From positions 80,112 through 144,111 of the forward strand of contig NZ_FNKI01000005.1 in assembly GCF_900102925.1 (NCBI RefSeq): 64,000 nt of DNA, given 5' to 3'. Position 1 is the first letter of the stretch; each line of letters begins with the position of its first letter. The notes beneath the pieces are model-generated. The model did not search any database and was not told where the DNA came from. It worked only from the letters and a program-made list of their open reading frames with translations. Positions 56,446 through 64,000 of the stretch are shown here, piece after piece. This DNA comes from Flagellimonas zhangzhouensis. GTDB taxonomy: Bacteria > Bacteroidota > Bacteroidia > Flavobacteriales > Flavobacteriaceae. A program made the translations under genes and the position numbers.

Positions 56446-57207
56446 TCAAAAAGTGGATTGAAGCACACGTTGTATCTCATCTTCGTAAAAGAAGTTATGA
56501 TCGGCCACCACTTCACCTATAACTATGATACCAGGCTTGTTACAATCCAATTCCTTATATATATAGGTTGCATCCGATAAAGTTCCCACCATGCAACTTT
56601 CTGAAGACAAAGTGCCATTTTGGATTACAGCAAAGGGTGTATTGCCGCCTCTATATTTCATTACAGATTGCGCTATATCCTTTAGTTTGCGAACTCCCAT
56701 CAATATAACCAAGGTTGCAGAGGATTGGGCAGCCAATTCAAAATCCTTTGAGAAACTTTGTTCCTTTGTAGTGGCCGTAAGCACCCAAAAACTACTACTT
56801 ACCCCTCTTTTGGTTACAGGAATACCTTGACTTGCAGGAACGGCAATAGCACTTGTGATTCCAGGAACCACCTCAACGGGTAATCCAAAGGATTGAGCAT
56901 AATCAATCTCTTCAGAAGCCCTACCAAACACAAACGGGTCTCCCCCTTTTAAACGCACCGCATGGCCGTAAGTAAATGCACTTTCTACTAATAAGGTGTT
57001 GATTTCGTCCTGCGTATAACTATGCTTAGCACATCTTTTGCCTACGTATATTTTAGGAACATGATTGGGTATTTCAAGCAATAATGCTTCATCGACCAAA
57101 GCATCGTATAAAACAACATCGGCCGACTGCAAAACTCGTAAACCCCTTACTGTTATTAGGTCTGAACTTCCAGGCCCAGCTCCTACCAAACTTACTCTTG
57201 CTTTCAT
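56446..57207 (-). CDS. cobA: Uroporphyrinogen-III C-methyltransferase
   Basis: A 253-residue SAM-dependent methyltransferase that makes precorrin-2, the first committed step towards siroheme. Signatures are 'VSLVGAGPGSSDLITVRGL', 'VRLKGGDPFVFGRASEEIDY' and 'VVPGITSAIAVPASQGIPVTKRG'. It is the single-function form, without the dehydrogenase/ferrochelatase half of CysG. It is divergent from nirB, whose product needs siroheme, and lies directly upstream of nrtA on the same strand. The last steps of siroheme synthesis must be encoded elsewhere. Confidence 0.95.
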   Translation of the reverse strand: MKARVSLVGAGPGSSDLITVRGLRVLQSADVVLYDALVDEALLLEIPNHVPKIYVGKRCAKHSYTQDEINTLLVESAFTYGHAVRLKGGDPFVFGRASEEIDYAQSFGLPVEVVPGITSAIAVPASQGIPVTKRGVSSSFWVLTATTKEQSFSKDFELAAQSSATLVILMGVRKLKDIAQSVMKYRGGNTPFAVIQNGTLSSESCMVGTLSDATYIYKELDCNKPGIIVIGEVVADHNFFYEDEIQRVLQSTF

Positions 57208-57265
57208 AGTTATACCGTATTATTAAGGTTATTTCAAGTACTTTTTATCATTTCCTCAACAAGAA

Positions 57266-57320
57266 TACGTAATTATTTTTGAAAAATCAGTATTTATTTA
57301 AGTAATTATACTTAGTTTTG
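57266..57320 (+). promoter_or_regulatory. nirB promoter with GTAT...ATAC motif and TACGTA
   Basis: TAGTTTTG (57313-57320) matches the TAnnTTTG -10 box and lies 24 bp before the nirB ATG. Directly upstream, 57290-57311 runs from GTATTTATTT to TAATTATAC, a relaxed version of the nrtA palindrome preceded by the same AATCA. A TACGTA core is at 57266-57271 in the cobA-nirB gap. Confidence 0.6.
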
Positions 57321-57344
57321 AATCGTATTTCAAATCTTTGGCAT

Positions 57345-59864
57345 ATGAAAACAGTAATTGTAGTAGGAAATGGAATGGTTGGTTATAAGTTCTGTGAGAA
57401 GTTCAGAGCGCATCCTGCCAACGCGGCATTCAAACTAATAGTCTTTGGTGAAGAGCCAAGACCCGCTTACGACAGGGTTCACTTAAGTGAATATTTCGGA
57501 AACCAAGATGCAAAAGCCTTGGAATTGGCCCCCGCCTCCTGGTACAGTGACAATAATATAGATCTTATTACCAATGAACGGGTAACGGACATTCTGAACG
57601 AGACCCAGGAAGTACGTACCATATCAGGGAAATCCTTTTCCTATGATTATTTGGTACTGGCCACGGGTTCCGCCCCCTTTGTCCCCCCGATTAAAGGCGT
57701 TGAAAAGGAAGGGGTGTTCGTATACCGCACCATTGAAGATCTTGAGGAAATGTTGTCCTACGCCGCCCAAATAAAGGCCATTAAACCAGATGGACGCGCG
57801 GCAATCCTTGGCGGGGGTTTATTGGGTCTTGAAGCAGGAAAAGCTGTTTTGGATATGGGATTGGAACCTCATGTAGTGGAGTTTGCCCCTAAATTGATGC
57901 CTAGACAATTGGATACACGTAGTAGCAATGTGCTTCAATTAAAATTGGAATCCATGGGCATTCAAATTCATTTGGGCAAGGCCACCAACCAAATATTGGG
58001 TGAAAGTGTCATCGAGGGAATGGATTTTGGCGAGGACGATCAATTGGATGTGGATATGTTGATCATTTCTGCTGGTATTCGTCCAAGGGATGAGCTCGGA
58101 AAAACTTGTGGTTTGGATATGGGCACCCGCGGAGGAATTGTAGTGAACAACAAAATGGAAACTTCTATTCCTAATATTTATGCCATTGGAGAGGTTGCTC
58201 TTTACAATCAAATGATTTATGGTCTAGTGGCCCCCGGGTACGATATGGCCAATGTGGCAGCAAATCAAATCTTAGGAAATCCTGAAGTATTGATGCCCGC
58301 TGACATAGATATGTCAACCAAATTAAAATTGATGAGAGTTGACGTTGCCAGTTTTGGCACACCTTATATGCCTGCTGAAAAAGGCTTGTCAATTATCTAC
58401 GAAAATAAAACCAAGCACCTATATAAGCGGATTAACGTAAGCCATGATGGTAAAACCTTGTTAGGTGGAATTTTGGTAGGTGATGCCAATGATTACAACA
58501 TTTTGCACCAGATGTACCTTAACAATATGAGTCTTCCTGAAAATGCGGAAGAATTGATCGTGGGTGCCCGTGGCGATGGTGGTTCAGCTTTTGGAAGCGC
58601 TATGGATCTGCCCGATACGGCTCAAATATGTTCTTGTGAAAGTATTTCCAAAGGAAAAATCTGTGGTTCTATAAAAGAGGGTGCGTGTAATTCCTTGAAA
58701 GATGTTATCGGATTGACCAAGGCCACTACTGGATGTGGAGGTTGCAAGCCCATGGTCGTGGATTTGGTCAATGAGACCTTAAAATCCATGGGTAAAGAGG
58801 TAAAAGATGTTATCTGCGAGCATTTTGAATATACCCGTCAAGAATTGTATGGGATTGTAAAAGTGAAAAACATTCAAACTTTCGATGAGGCCTTGGATAA
58901 GTGTGGAAAAGGAGACGGTTGCGAAGTTTGCAAGCCTGCCTTGGCCTCCATTTTTGCGACCATTTATAATGACACCGCCAATAAGGAAGCGGTAATTCAG
59001 GATTCCAACGATCGCTTTTTGGCCAATATCCAACGCAACGGTTCGTATTCCGTAGTTCCTAGAATCCCTGGAGGTGAAATCACCCCAGAAAAATTAATCG
59101 TGATCGGTGAAGTGGCCAAGGAGTACAACTTATACACCAAAATAACAGGCGGACAGCGTATCGACCTATTTGGTGCCGAACTTAATGATCTTCCTGCCAT
59201 CTGGAAAAAATTGATTGATGCAGGTTTTGAAAGTGGTCACGCCTATGGAAAGTCATTGCGTACGGTAAAAAGCTGCGTAGGTTCTACATGGTGTCGCTAC
59301 GGAATGGATGAAAGTGTAAGTTTTGCGATAGAACTGGAAGACCGCTATAAAGGATTGCGTTCTCCCCATAAACTTAAAGGAGGCGTTTCAGGCTGTATCA
59401 GAGAGTGTGCCGAAGCCAGAGGAAAAGATTTTGGAGTTATCGCCGTGGATGGTGGTTGGAACCTCTACGTATGTGGAAACGGTGGCGCCACCCCAAAACA
59501 TGCCATACTATTGGCCGAACAAATAGACAATGAAACCGTAATTAAATATTTGGATCGGTTTTTAATGTACTACATCCGAACCGCTGCCCCACTTATGCGC
59601 ACCGCTGCCTGGTTGGATAAATTGGAGGGTGGAATTGAGCAACTTAAAAGAATTGTGGTTGATGATAGTTTGAACCTGGCCGAAGAGTTGGAAATAGAGA
59701 TGCAATCTTTGGTTGATAAATACGAATGCGAATGGAAACAAGCTGTTGAATGCGAAGAAATGAAAAAGCGTTTCTCCCATTTTGTCAATACCGAAGAAAG
59801 AGATGACAACATGGTCTTCGTACCTATGCGCGATCAAAAAATGCCAGAACCTTGGACCAACTAA
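57345..59864 (+). CDS. nirB: Assimilatory nitrite reductase large subunit
   Basis: An 839-residue enzyme read from the ATG at 57345; an earlier start at 57318 lacks support. The N-terminal FAD/NADH domain contains 'TVIVVGNGMVGYKF' and 'AAILGGGLLGLEAGKAV'. Two BFD-type [2Fe-2S] segments follow ('ICSCESISKGKICG', 'GCGGCKPMV' and 'GDGCEVCKPAL'). The siroheme/[4Fe-4S] domain has 'SCVGSTWCRYG' (about Cys 643, 649) and 'GCIRECAEA' (about Cys 683, 687). It reduces nitrite to ammonium with NADH. First gene of a five-gene operon. Confidence 0.96.
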   Translation: MKTVIVVGNGMVGYKFCEKFRAHPANAAFKLIVFGEEPRPAYDRVHLSEYFGNQDAKALELAPASWYSDNNIDLITNERVTDILNETQEVRTISGKSFSYDYLVLATGSAPFVPPIKGVEKEGVFVYRTIEDLEEMLSYAAQIKAIKPDGRAAILGGGLLGLEAGKAVLDMGLEPHVVEFAPKLMPRQLDTRSSNVLQLKLESMGIQIHLGKATNQILGESVIEGMDFGEDDQLDVDMLIISAGIRPRDELGKTCGLDMGTRGGIVVNNKMETSIPNIYAIGEVALYNQMIYGLVAPGYDMANVAANQILGNPEVLMPADIDMSTKLKLMRVDVASFGTPYMPAEKGLSIIYENKTKHLYKRINVSHDGKTLLGGILVGDANDYNILHQMYLNNMSLPENAEELIVGARGDGGSAFGSAMDLPDTAQICSCESISKGKICGSIKEGACNSLKDVIGLTKATTGCGGCKPMVVDLVNETLKSMGKEVKDVICEHFEYTRQELYGIVKVKNIQTFDEALDKCGKGDGCEVCKPALASIFATIYNDTANKEAVIQDSNDRFLANIQRNGSYSVVPRIPGGEITPEKLIVIGEVAKEYNLYTKITGGQRIDLFGAELNDLPAIWKKLIDAGFESGHAYGKSLRTVKSCVGSTWCRYGMDESVSFAIELEDRYKGLRSPHKLKGGVSGCIRECAEARGKDFGVIAVDGGWNLYVCGNGGATPKHAILLAEQIDNETVIKYLDRFLMYYIRTAAPLMRTAAWLDKLEGGIEQLKRIVVDDSLNLAEELEIEMQSLVDKYECEWKQAVECEEMKKRFSHFVNTEERDDNMVFVPMRDQKMPEPWTN

Positions 59865-59875
59865 AACCAATAACT

Positions 59876-60253
59876 ATGGATTCAATTTTATCTGAATACA
59901 CCTCAGTAGACCCAACAACAGTTTCCGTTTGGTTCAAAGCCTGCAACGTTAACGATATTCCAGAAAACGGCGGGGCGTGCGTGAAATACAAAAACAAACA
60001 AATTGCGGTGTACCATTACAAACGCAAACAAACTTGGTACGCTTGCCAAAACCTTTGTCCACATAAAATGGAAATGGTTTTGAGTAGAGGAATGCTTGGT
60101 GATGCCGATGGCATTGCAAAAGTAGCCTGCCCAATGCACAAAAAAACGTTCTCGCTGGAATCTGGAGAAAATTTGAACGGTGATCTACCCGCAATAGCCA
60201 TTTATCCCATTAAAATTGAGGATGGCTTTGTGTATATTGGTTTTTCTGAATAG
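59876..60253 (+). CDS. nirD: Nitrite reductase small subunit, Rieske-type
   Basis: A 125-residue Rieske-fold protein read from the ATG at 59876; the upstream TTG would overlap nirB. The potential cluster ligands C-x-H and C-x2-H are present in 'NLCPHKM' and 'ACPMHKKTF'. Many enterobacterial NirD proteins lack these residues, so this one may still bind a [2Fe-2S] cluster. It partners NirB and lies 11 bp downstream of it. Confidence 0.93.
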   Translation: MDSILSEYTSVDPTTVSVWFKACNVNDIPENGGACVKYKNKQIAVYHYKRKQTWYACQNLCPHKMEMVLSRGMLGDADGIAKVACPMHKKTFSLESGENLNGDLPAIAIYPIKIEDGFVYIGFSE

Positions 60254-60273
60254 CTTTAGAAAAATCAATTTAA

Positions 60274-60867
60274 ATGGGCAGTCCCAGCAAACTTCAAGAG
60301 GCATTTCGGTTATTTGACGAGGCCAATTCCCAAGACCCCAATACGGAGGTCGCAAATGGCGTGGAACAGCCCAAAGAACTGCTCTATGCCAAACGGATGA
60401 CCCAAATTTTAGATGAGTTTGCTCCCGATGCCCCTGAAGCCTTAAAGTTAACGGCTCGTTGTCAGCATATTTGCCGTTGGGAAATCCCTCGTGATTCCTA
60501 TGAAATGAACCGTGTGGGGTACTTGAAATGGCGACAGGATTTAAAAAAATTCCATGCGGAAAAAGCTGCGGAAATTTTGACCAAGGTGGGGTATGATCAA
60601 GAAACCATTGATCGTGTCGAATTTTTATTGCTCAAAAAACAGTTGAAAAAGGACGAGGACACCCAAACTTTGGAAGATGTAATCTGTTTGGTCTTTTTGA
60701 AATATTATTACGAACCGTTTTTGCATAAGCACGATGAGGCCAAAATGATTTCCATTCTTCAAAAGACTTGGAAAAAAATGTCGGACAAAGGTCATGAAAC
60801 CGCTCTTAAACTAACCCTTTCAGAAGACGGATTGGCATTGGTGACAAAAGCATTATCCACCCCATAA
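60274..60867 (+). CDS. DUF4202 family protein
   Basis: A 197-residue soluble helical protein with DUF4202 features: 'LFDEANSQDPNTEV', 'ELLYAKRMTQILDEFAPDAPEALKLTARCQHICRWEIPR', 'WRQDLKKFHAEKAAEIL' and 'LEDVICLVFLKYYYEPF'. The conserved His residues and helical pattern suggest an HD-like metal site. The function is unproven. The gene is 20 bp after nirD and in the nirBD operon, which points to a role in nitrite reduction or its control. Confidence 0.85.
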   Translation: MGSPSKLQEAFRLFDEANSQDPNTEVANGVEQPKELLYAKRMTQILDEFAPDAPEALKLTARCQHICRWEIPRDSYEMNRVGYLKWRQDLKKFHAEKAAEILTKVGYDQETIDRVEFLLLKKQLKKDEDTQTLEDVICLVFLKYYYEPFLHKHDEAKMISILQKTWKKMSDKGHETALKLTLSEDGLALVTKALSTP

Positions 60868-60884
60868 AAGAATTTTAAAAGGCA

Positions 60885-62738
60885 ATGGATAAAAACAACC
60901 AACAACAGGCATTGGACGTATCCACATTTGTACGGATACGAAAATGGTACCTCCTAGCCCTTGCCGCCATTGCCCTGACCATTATAATTGCCCAAATATT
61001 GATTCAACGGCATTTGGATGGTCAATTGTACGATTCGAGGGTAATCAACGTAGCAGGAAGACAACGCGCCTACAGTCAAAAATTGGTCAAGGAAGCTTTG
61101 CTTTTGCAGAACTCCACCCTTTCCGAAAATGAAAGGGAAGAACTGTTGTCAAAACTTGATCAAACGTTATGGGTTTGGAAAGTTTCCCATGACGGACTTC
61201 AAAATGGGAATGACAGCATTGGATTACCCAAAGAAAAAAATAAAACCATTTTAGCCTTGTTTGATGAAGTTTCCGTACACCACAATGCCATAGTGAGTGC
61301 GGTTGAAGCTATTCTTTCAAGTGTTGACTCCATCAAATCCAATGCTCAAGTTGAAATTTTACTCGCCAACGAATCCGATTTTTTGTCCAAAATGGACGAG
61401 ATCGTAAACGAATACGATAGCATCAGTAAGGACCAACTGGAAAACCTGAAATTTAAGGAATACATGCTCTTGGCCTTTTCCTTAGGTATTTTATTTTTGG
61501 AGGTGCTTTTTATCTTCCGCCCGCTCTCCATTCAAATTCGAGAAACCATACGGGATTTAGTCAAAAGCCAGATAAAATCCGAAAAGGATGCCTTGGAAAT
61601 CAAAAAAGTGGTTCAAGAGAAAGAAAAATCATTGCAAGAACTACGGGAACTCAATTTTGTAATAGATAACGCTGCGCTTTTTGCAAGTACACGTTCCGAT
61701 GGATCAGTAGTTTTTATGAGTAAAAAATTCTTGGCCCTTTTAGAAAAGAAAGACCTCCCTCCCAATGCACAACTTTCAGAAATTTTGACGGAAGATAGTG
61801 GTCAACAGCAATACCTACGCGAAATCATGACCAAACCGAGACGGGATATCCGCTCGGAGGAAATTGAGATCAAAACCAAGACGGGCAAAAAATTATGGTT
61901 GGATATTTCCATCATCCCGATACATCAGGCAAGCAAAAAACACAATGTGCTCTTACTTTGTTCCGATATCACCGAACGAATGCAAAATCAAATAAAAGTG
62001 GAGCAGCTCAGGCTTGAAAATTACGAGGAACGTATGCGTCAAAAGCAAGTTCAGGCCAGTTTGATCGTCGAAAGTCAAGAAGAGGAAAGAAAGCGAATTG
62101 CCAAGGACATTCACGATGGTATTGGTCAAATGCTTACAGCCTTGCGATTCAATATTGAGTCCATTAACCTTTCCAACATGGAAAAAACCAAGGAGAAAAT
62201 CGACTACCTCAAAAATTTGACCTCTGATTTGATCAAAGGAGTTAGAACTGCCACCTTTAATTTAACACCGCCTGAACTGAGCGATCATGGTATTTTCCCT
62301 GCCCTGCAAAAAATGACGCAAGAACTGAGCAAATTGACAGGCAAAAACATATTGTTCGAAAACAAGGCAGAAGAAAACATCCGATTTGATTCTTTGGCGG
62401 AAACCAATATATACCGCGTTACGCAAGAAGCGGTAAACAATGCCATTAAATATGCAAATGCCAGCTATATTTTGGTGACCATCAACTTTACGGACAACTT
62501 ATTAAGCGTGGTCATCGATGATGATGGAAAAGGATTTGATCCCGCCATTTTAAAACGTCCACCTAAAAACAATAGTGAGGGCGGAATGGGCGTATTTTTT
62601 ATGAAAGAGCGGATAAGCTACATAAATGGTAGATTGTTCATTAGTTCCACGCCTGGTGAGGGCACAAGGGTAACCATCAATTATAGCTTAAAACAAAGCG
62701 AGAAAAAGAATTTAAAAAGCTTAAAAAATGAAAATTAG
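60885..62738 (+). CDS. NarX-like sensor histidine kinase
   Basis: A 617-residue kinase. Membrane spans are at about 21-41 and 193-212. Between them is a periplasmic helical sensor with a NarX-type P-box, 'VINVAGRQRAYSQKLVKEA' (about 53-71), the nitrate/nitrite contact region in this family. A PAS domain (about 252-365), a HisKA_3 box with His 410 in 'RIAKDIHDGIGQML' and a HATPase domain ('QEAVNNAIKYANAS', 'DDDGKGFD') follow. Nitrate sensing and pairing with the NarL-like regulator at 49921 are inferred. It is co-transcribed with nirBD. Confidence 0.92.
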   Translation: MDKNNQQQALDVSTFVRIRKWYLLALAAIALTIIIAQILIQRHLDGQLYDSRVINVAGRQRAYSQKLVKEALLLQNSTLSENEREELLSKLDQTLWVWKVSHDGLQNGNDSIGLPKEKNKTILALFDEVSVHHNAIVSAVEAILSSVDSIKSNAQVEILLANESDFLSKMDEIVNEYDSISKDQLENLKFKEYMLLAFSLGILFLEVLFIFRPLSIQIRETIRDLVKSQIKSEKDALEIKKVVQEKEKSLQELRELNFVIDNAALFASTRSDGSVVFMSKKFLALLEKKDLPPNAQLSEILTEDSGQQQYLREIMTKPRRDIRSEEIEIKTKTGKKLWLDISIIPIHQASKKHNVLLLCSDITERMQNQIKVEQLRLENYEERMRQKQVQASLIVESQEEERKRIAKDIHDGIGQMLTALRFNIESINLSNMEKTKEKIDYLKNLTSDLIKGVRTATFNLTPPELSDHGIFPALQKMTQELSKLTGKNILFENKAEENIRFDSLAETNIYRVTQEAVNNAIKYANASYILVTINFTDNLLSVVIDDDGKGFDPAILKRPPKNNSEGGMGVFFMKERISYINGRLFISSTPGEGTRVTINYSLKQSEKKNLKSLKNEN

Positions 62739-63102
62739 GATAAAAGGCGATTCCATTCGATTCCGATTGACCAAAACAGAAGTGGAAACGTTCTGTTCAA
62801 CTGGTGTATTTTCGGAAACAACCCACTTTGGAAACTCTGAATTCACTTATAAATTGCAAGCAAAGGATGGGATTACTTCTATGGAAGCTGAGTTCTCCAA
62901 CAATACCATTACCCTATTTGTTCCAAAATATGAATGTTCGAATTGGGCCACTTCAGATAAGGTAGGCTATCAAAATATGATGTCATTAAAAAATAGCAAA
63001 GAGCTATCCTTACTCTTAGAAAAGGATTTTGCATGTTTGGACAATACCACCGAAGACCAATCGGACAATTACCCGAATCCAAAGGTCGGGGATGTTTGTT
63101 AG
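62728..63102 (+). CDS. DUF7009-like small protein
   Basis: A 124-residue protein whose start overlaps the kinase gene end by 11 bp, so translation is probably coupled. It opens 'MKIRIKGDSIRFRLTKTEVE' and has the beta-rich 'FTYKLQAKDGITSMEAEFSNNTITLFVPK'. It ends with an acidic tail that includes 'DFACLDN' and a final Cys. It resembles DUF7009 proteins, for which no function is known. The operon position suggests a nitrate-linked role. Confidence 0.75.
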   Translation: MKIRIKGDSIRFRLTKTEVETFCSTGVFSETTHFGNSEFTYKLQAKDGITSMEAEFSNNTITLFVPKYECSNWATSDKVGYQNMMSLKNSKELSLLLEKDFACLDNTTEDQSDNYPNPKVGDVC

Positions 63103-63122
63103 ATTGATTAAATAAAGGAATA

Positions 63123-63155
63123 AAATACAGCACCCTTAAAAGGGGCTGTATTTTT
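63123..63155. terminator. Terminator of the nirB operon
   Basis: AATACAGC (63124-63131) pairs with GCTGTATT (63145-63152). Inner pairs CCCTT/AAGGG and one bulged A complete the stem, with a T run on the right and A run on the left. Its core AAAAGGGGCT also recalls the terminator at 44623-44653, and it lies next to the second repeat copy. Confidence 0.8.
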
Positions 63156-63189
63156 GTGATTACGGAAAGATTCAATATCGTTTATTTGA
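63153..63189 (-). repeat. Decayed copy of the tRNA-fragment repeat
   Basis: 63153-63173 matches 44655-44675 (end of the tRNA-Arg fragment) in 18 of 21 bases, and all three differences are transitions. 63174-63189 matches 44729-44744 in 14 of 16. The 53 bases between those two blocks on the left are missing here. Both copies have the same orientation and follow a similar terminator, so this looks like a degraded direct repeat. Confidence 0.6.
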
Positions 63190-63197
63190 ACTTTGGT

Positions 63198-63992
63198 TCA
63201 TTTGCTAAGTTTCAAAATCCTGAATGCTCCTTGAATCACCAAAACAAAAACAATAGTTCCAATTATTAAATCAGGTTTGTTAGAACTTAACCAATTTACC
63301 AATAGTCCCGCAATTATTACTCCCATATTGATGATTACATCGTTAGAGGTGAAAATCATACTTGCTTTCATATGTGCCTCATCCTTGCTTTTTGATTTTT
63401 GTAATATGTAAAGACAAATTCCATTTGCAATAAGTGCCAAAATTGAAATGACTATCATAGTTGAAAAATCGGGAAGTTGTTCTGCCCCAAAGAATCTTCT
63501 CAAAACTTCTATAAAACCAATTACAGCAAGAGTTATTTGAAAATACCCAGCAAGTTTGGCAATCTGTTTTTTTCTGGACATAGTTCCTCCAACAGCAATC
63601 AAACTTATTCCATAAACGAATGAATCAGCAAGCATATCCAAGCTGTCCGCAACCAACCCCATTGATTTTGAGATTATTCCTGTAGCCATTTCGATTACGA
63701 AAAAGGCGAAATTTATTCCCAGGACAGTCCAAAGTAGTTTTCTTTGGTTTGAATGCTCATTAAAGTCGATTTGGTCCGTTTCCTCAGTCGATATTTTCTG
63801 TCCACCTAAATTCAGTTCAAGAACTGATTTTTCTATTTGGTCAATTTGTCCTTTATGAAAAACGGTCAATTTTCTGTTGGGAATGTCAAAGTCCATATTT
63901 GCAATACTTGAAATTCCGTCCAGTTTCATACGGATCAGATTTTCCTCTGAGGGACAATCCATTTTAGTTATCTCAAATATTGTTTTTTCCAT
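63198..63992 (-). CDS. CDF-type cation transporter with N-terminal metal-binding-like domain
   Basis: A 264-residue protein. Residues ~1-65 resemble an HMA ferredoxin-like domain ('FEITKMDCPSEENLIRMKL', with CPSEE in place of CxxC). They are followed by six membrane spans with the cation-diffusion-facilitator core 'MGLVADSLDMLADSFVYGI' and the second motif 'ASMIFTSNDVIINMGVIIAG'. CDF proteins export Zn, Co, Cd or similar divalent ions from the cytoplasm. Complete within the window; it lies just outside the right-hand repeat. Confidence 0.88.
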   Translation of the reverse strand: MEKTIFEITKMDCPSEENLIRMKLDGISSIANMDFDIPNRKLTVFHKGQIDQIEKSVLELNLGGQKISTEETDQIDFNEHSNQRKLLWTVLGINFAFFVIEMATGIISKSMGLVADSLDMLADSFVYGISLIAVGGTMSRKKQIAKLAGYFQITLAVIGFIEVLRRFFGAEQLPDFSTMIVISILALIANGICLYILQKSKSKDEAHMKASMIFTSNDVIINMGVIIAGLLVNWLSSNKPDLIIGTIVFVLVIQGAFRILKLSK

Positions 63993-64000
63993 TACAATCG

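Noticed and set aside
44465..63198. Prophage or conjugative element
   Set aside because: No integrase, capsid, relaxase or transfer gene is visible. Only end-like repeats support mobility.

Overview
The window looks like chromosomal DNA of a member of the Bacteroidetes, most likely Flavobacteriaceae. It is AT-rich. It has a SusC/SusD pair, several lipoproteins whose lipobox ends in SC or GC, DUF5916 and DUF6090 proteins, few recognisable Shine-Dalgarno sites, and several promoters that fit the Bacteroidetes -10 consensus TAnnTTTG. No insertion sequence, CRISPR array, rRNA operon or intact tRNA was seen.

Layout. (1) 0-3.4 kb: the 3' end of a cysteine-rich SufR/DeoR-like regulator, a YceI protein, and an AraC regulator divergent from hxlB-hxlA, the two ribulose-monophosphate enzymes that fix formaldehyde. 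(2) 3.4-23.3 kb: a polysaccharide/glycoside utilisation locus (PUL). A long minus-strand operon runs susC, susD, [terminator hairpin], GH106, GH3, a BD-FAE-like esterase, a type-B carboxylesterase, GH78 and an exported TIM-barrel isomerase-like protein. A CE1 esterase is divergent and a GH2 enzyme convergent. Two rhamnosidase families, three esterases and no sulfatase or polysaccharide lyase suggest an esterified rhamnose-containing glycan or plant glycoside rather than ulvan. (3) 23.4-34.8 kb: a minus-strand aldehyde/electrophile-response region with two zinc alcohol dehydrogenases, an aldo/keto reductase, an SDR, two cupins, a tautomerase, two O-acetyltransferases, a hydrolase and an AraC regulator. 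Two of its transcription units share a 33-bp two-half-site element at the same distance from a -10 box. (4) 35-41 kb: an AraC regulator, a Tat-exported molybdenum hydroxylase with its [2Fe-2S] subunit, and a DUF5916 outer-membrane protein. (5) 41.4-44.5 kb: four AT-rich genes of uncertain function, one resembling ComJ/Nin nuclease inhibitors. (6) 44.6-63.2 kb: a complete assimilatory nitrate/nitrite cluster. It encodes an outer-membrane channel, an NrtABCD-type ABC transporter, a fused nitrate reductase, a rubredoxin-tailed SiR-like protein, NirB, NirD, the siroheme enzyme CobA, a NarX-like kinase and a NarL-like regulator. (7) The window ends with a CDF-type cation transporter.

The nitrate cluster lies between two related repeats. 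The left one contains positions 28-73 of a tRNA-Arg(TCT) gene followed by its terminator. The right one is a decayed, internally deleted copy. This is what a tRNA-targeted genomic island would leave, so the whole nitrate pathway may have arrived as a unit. Within the cluster, a TACGTA-centred motif recurs upstream of nas, nrtA and nirB and is a candidate target of the local NarL-type regulator.
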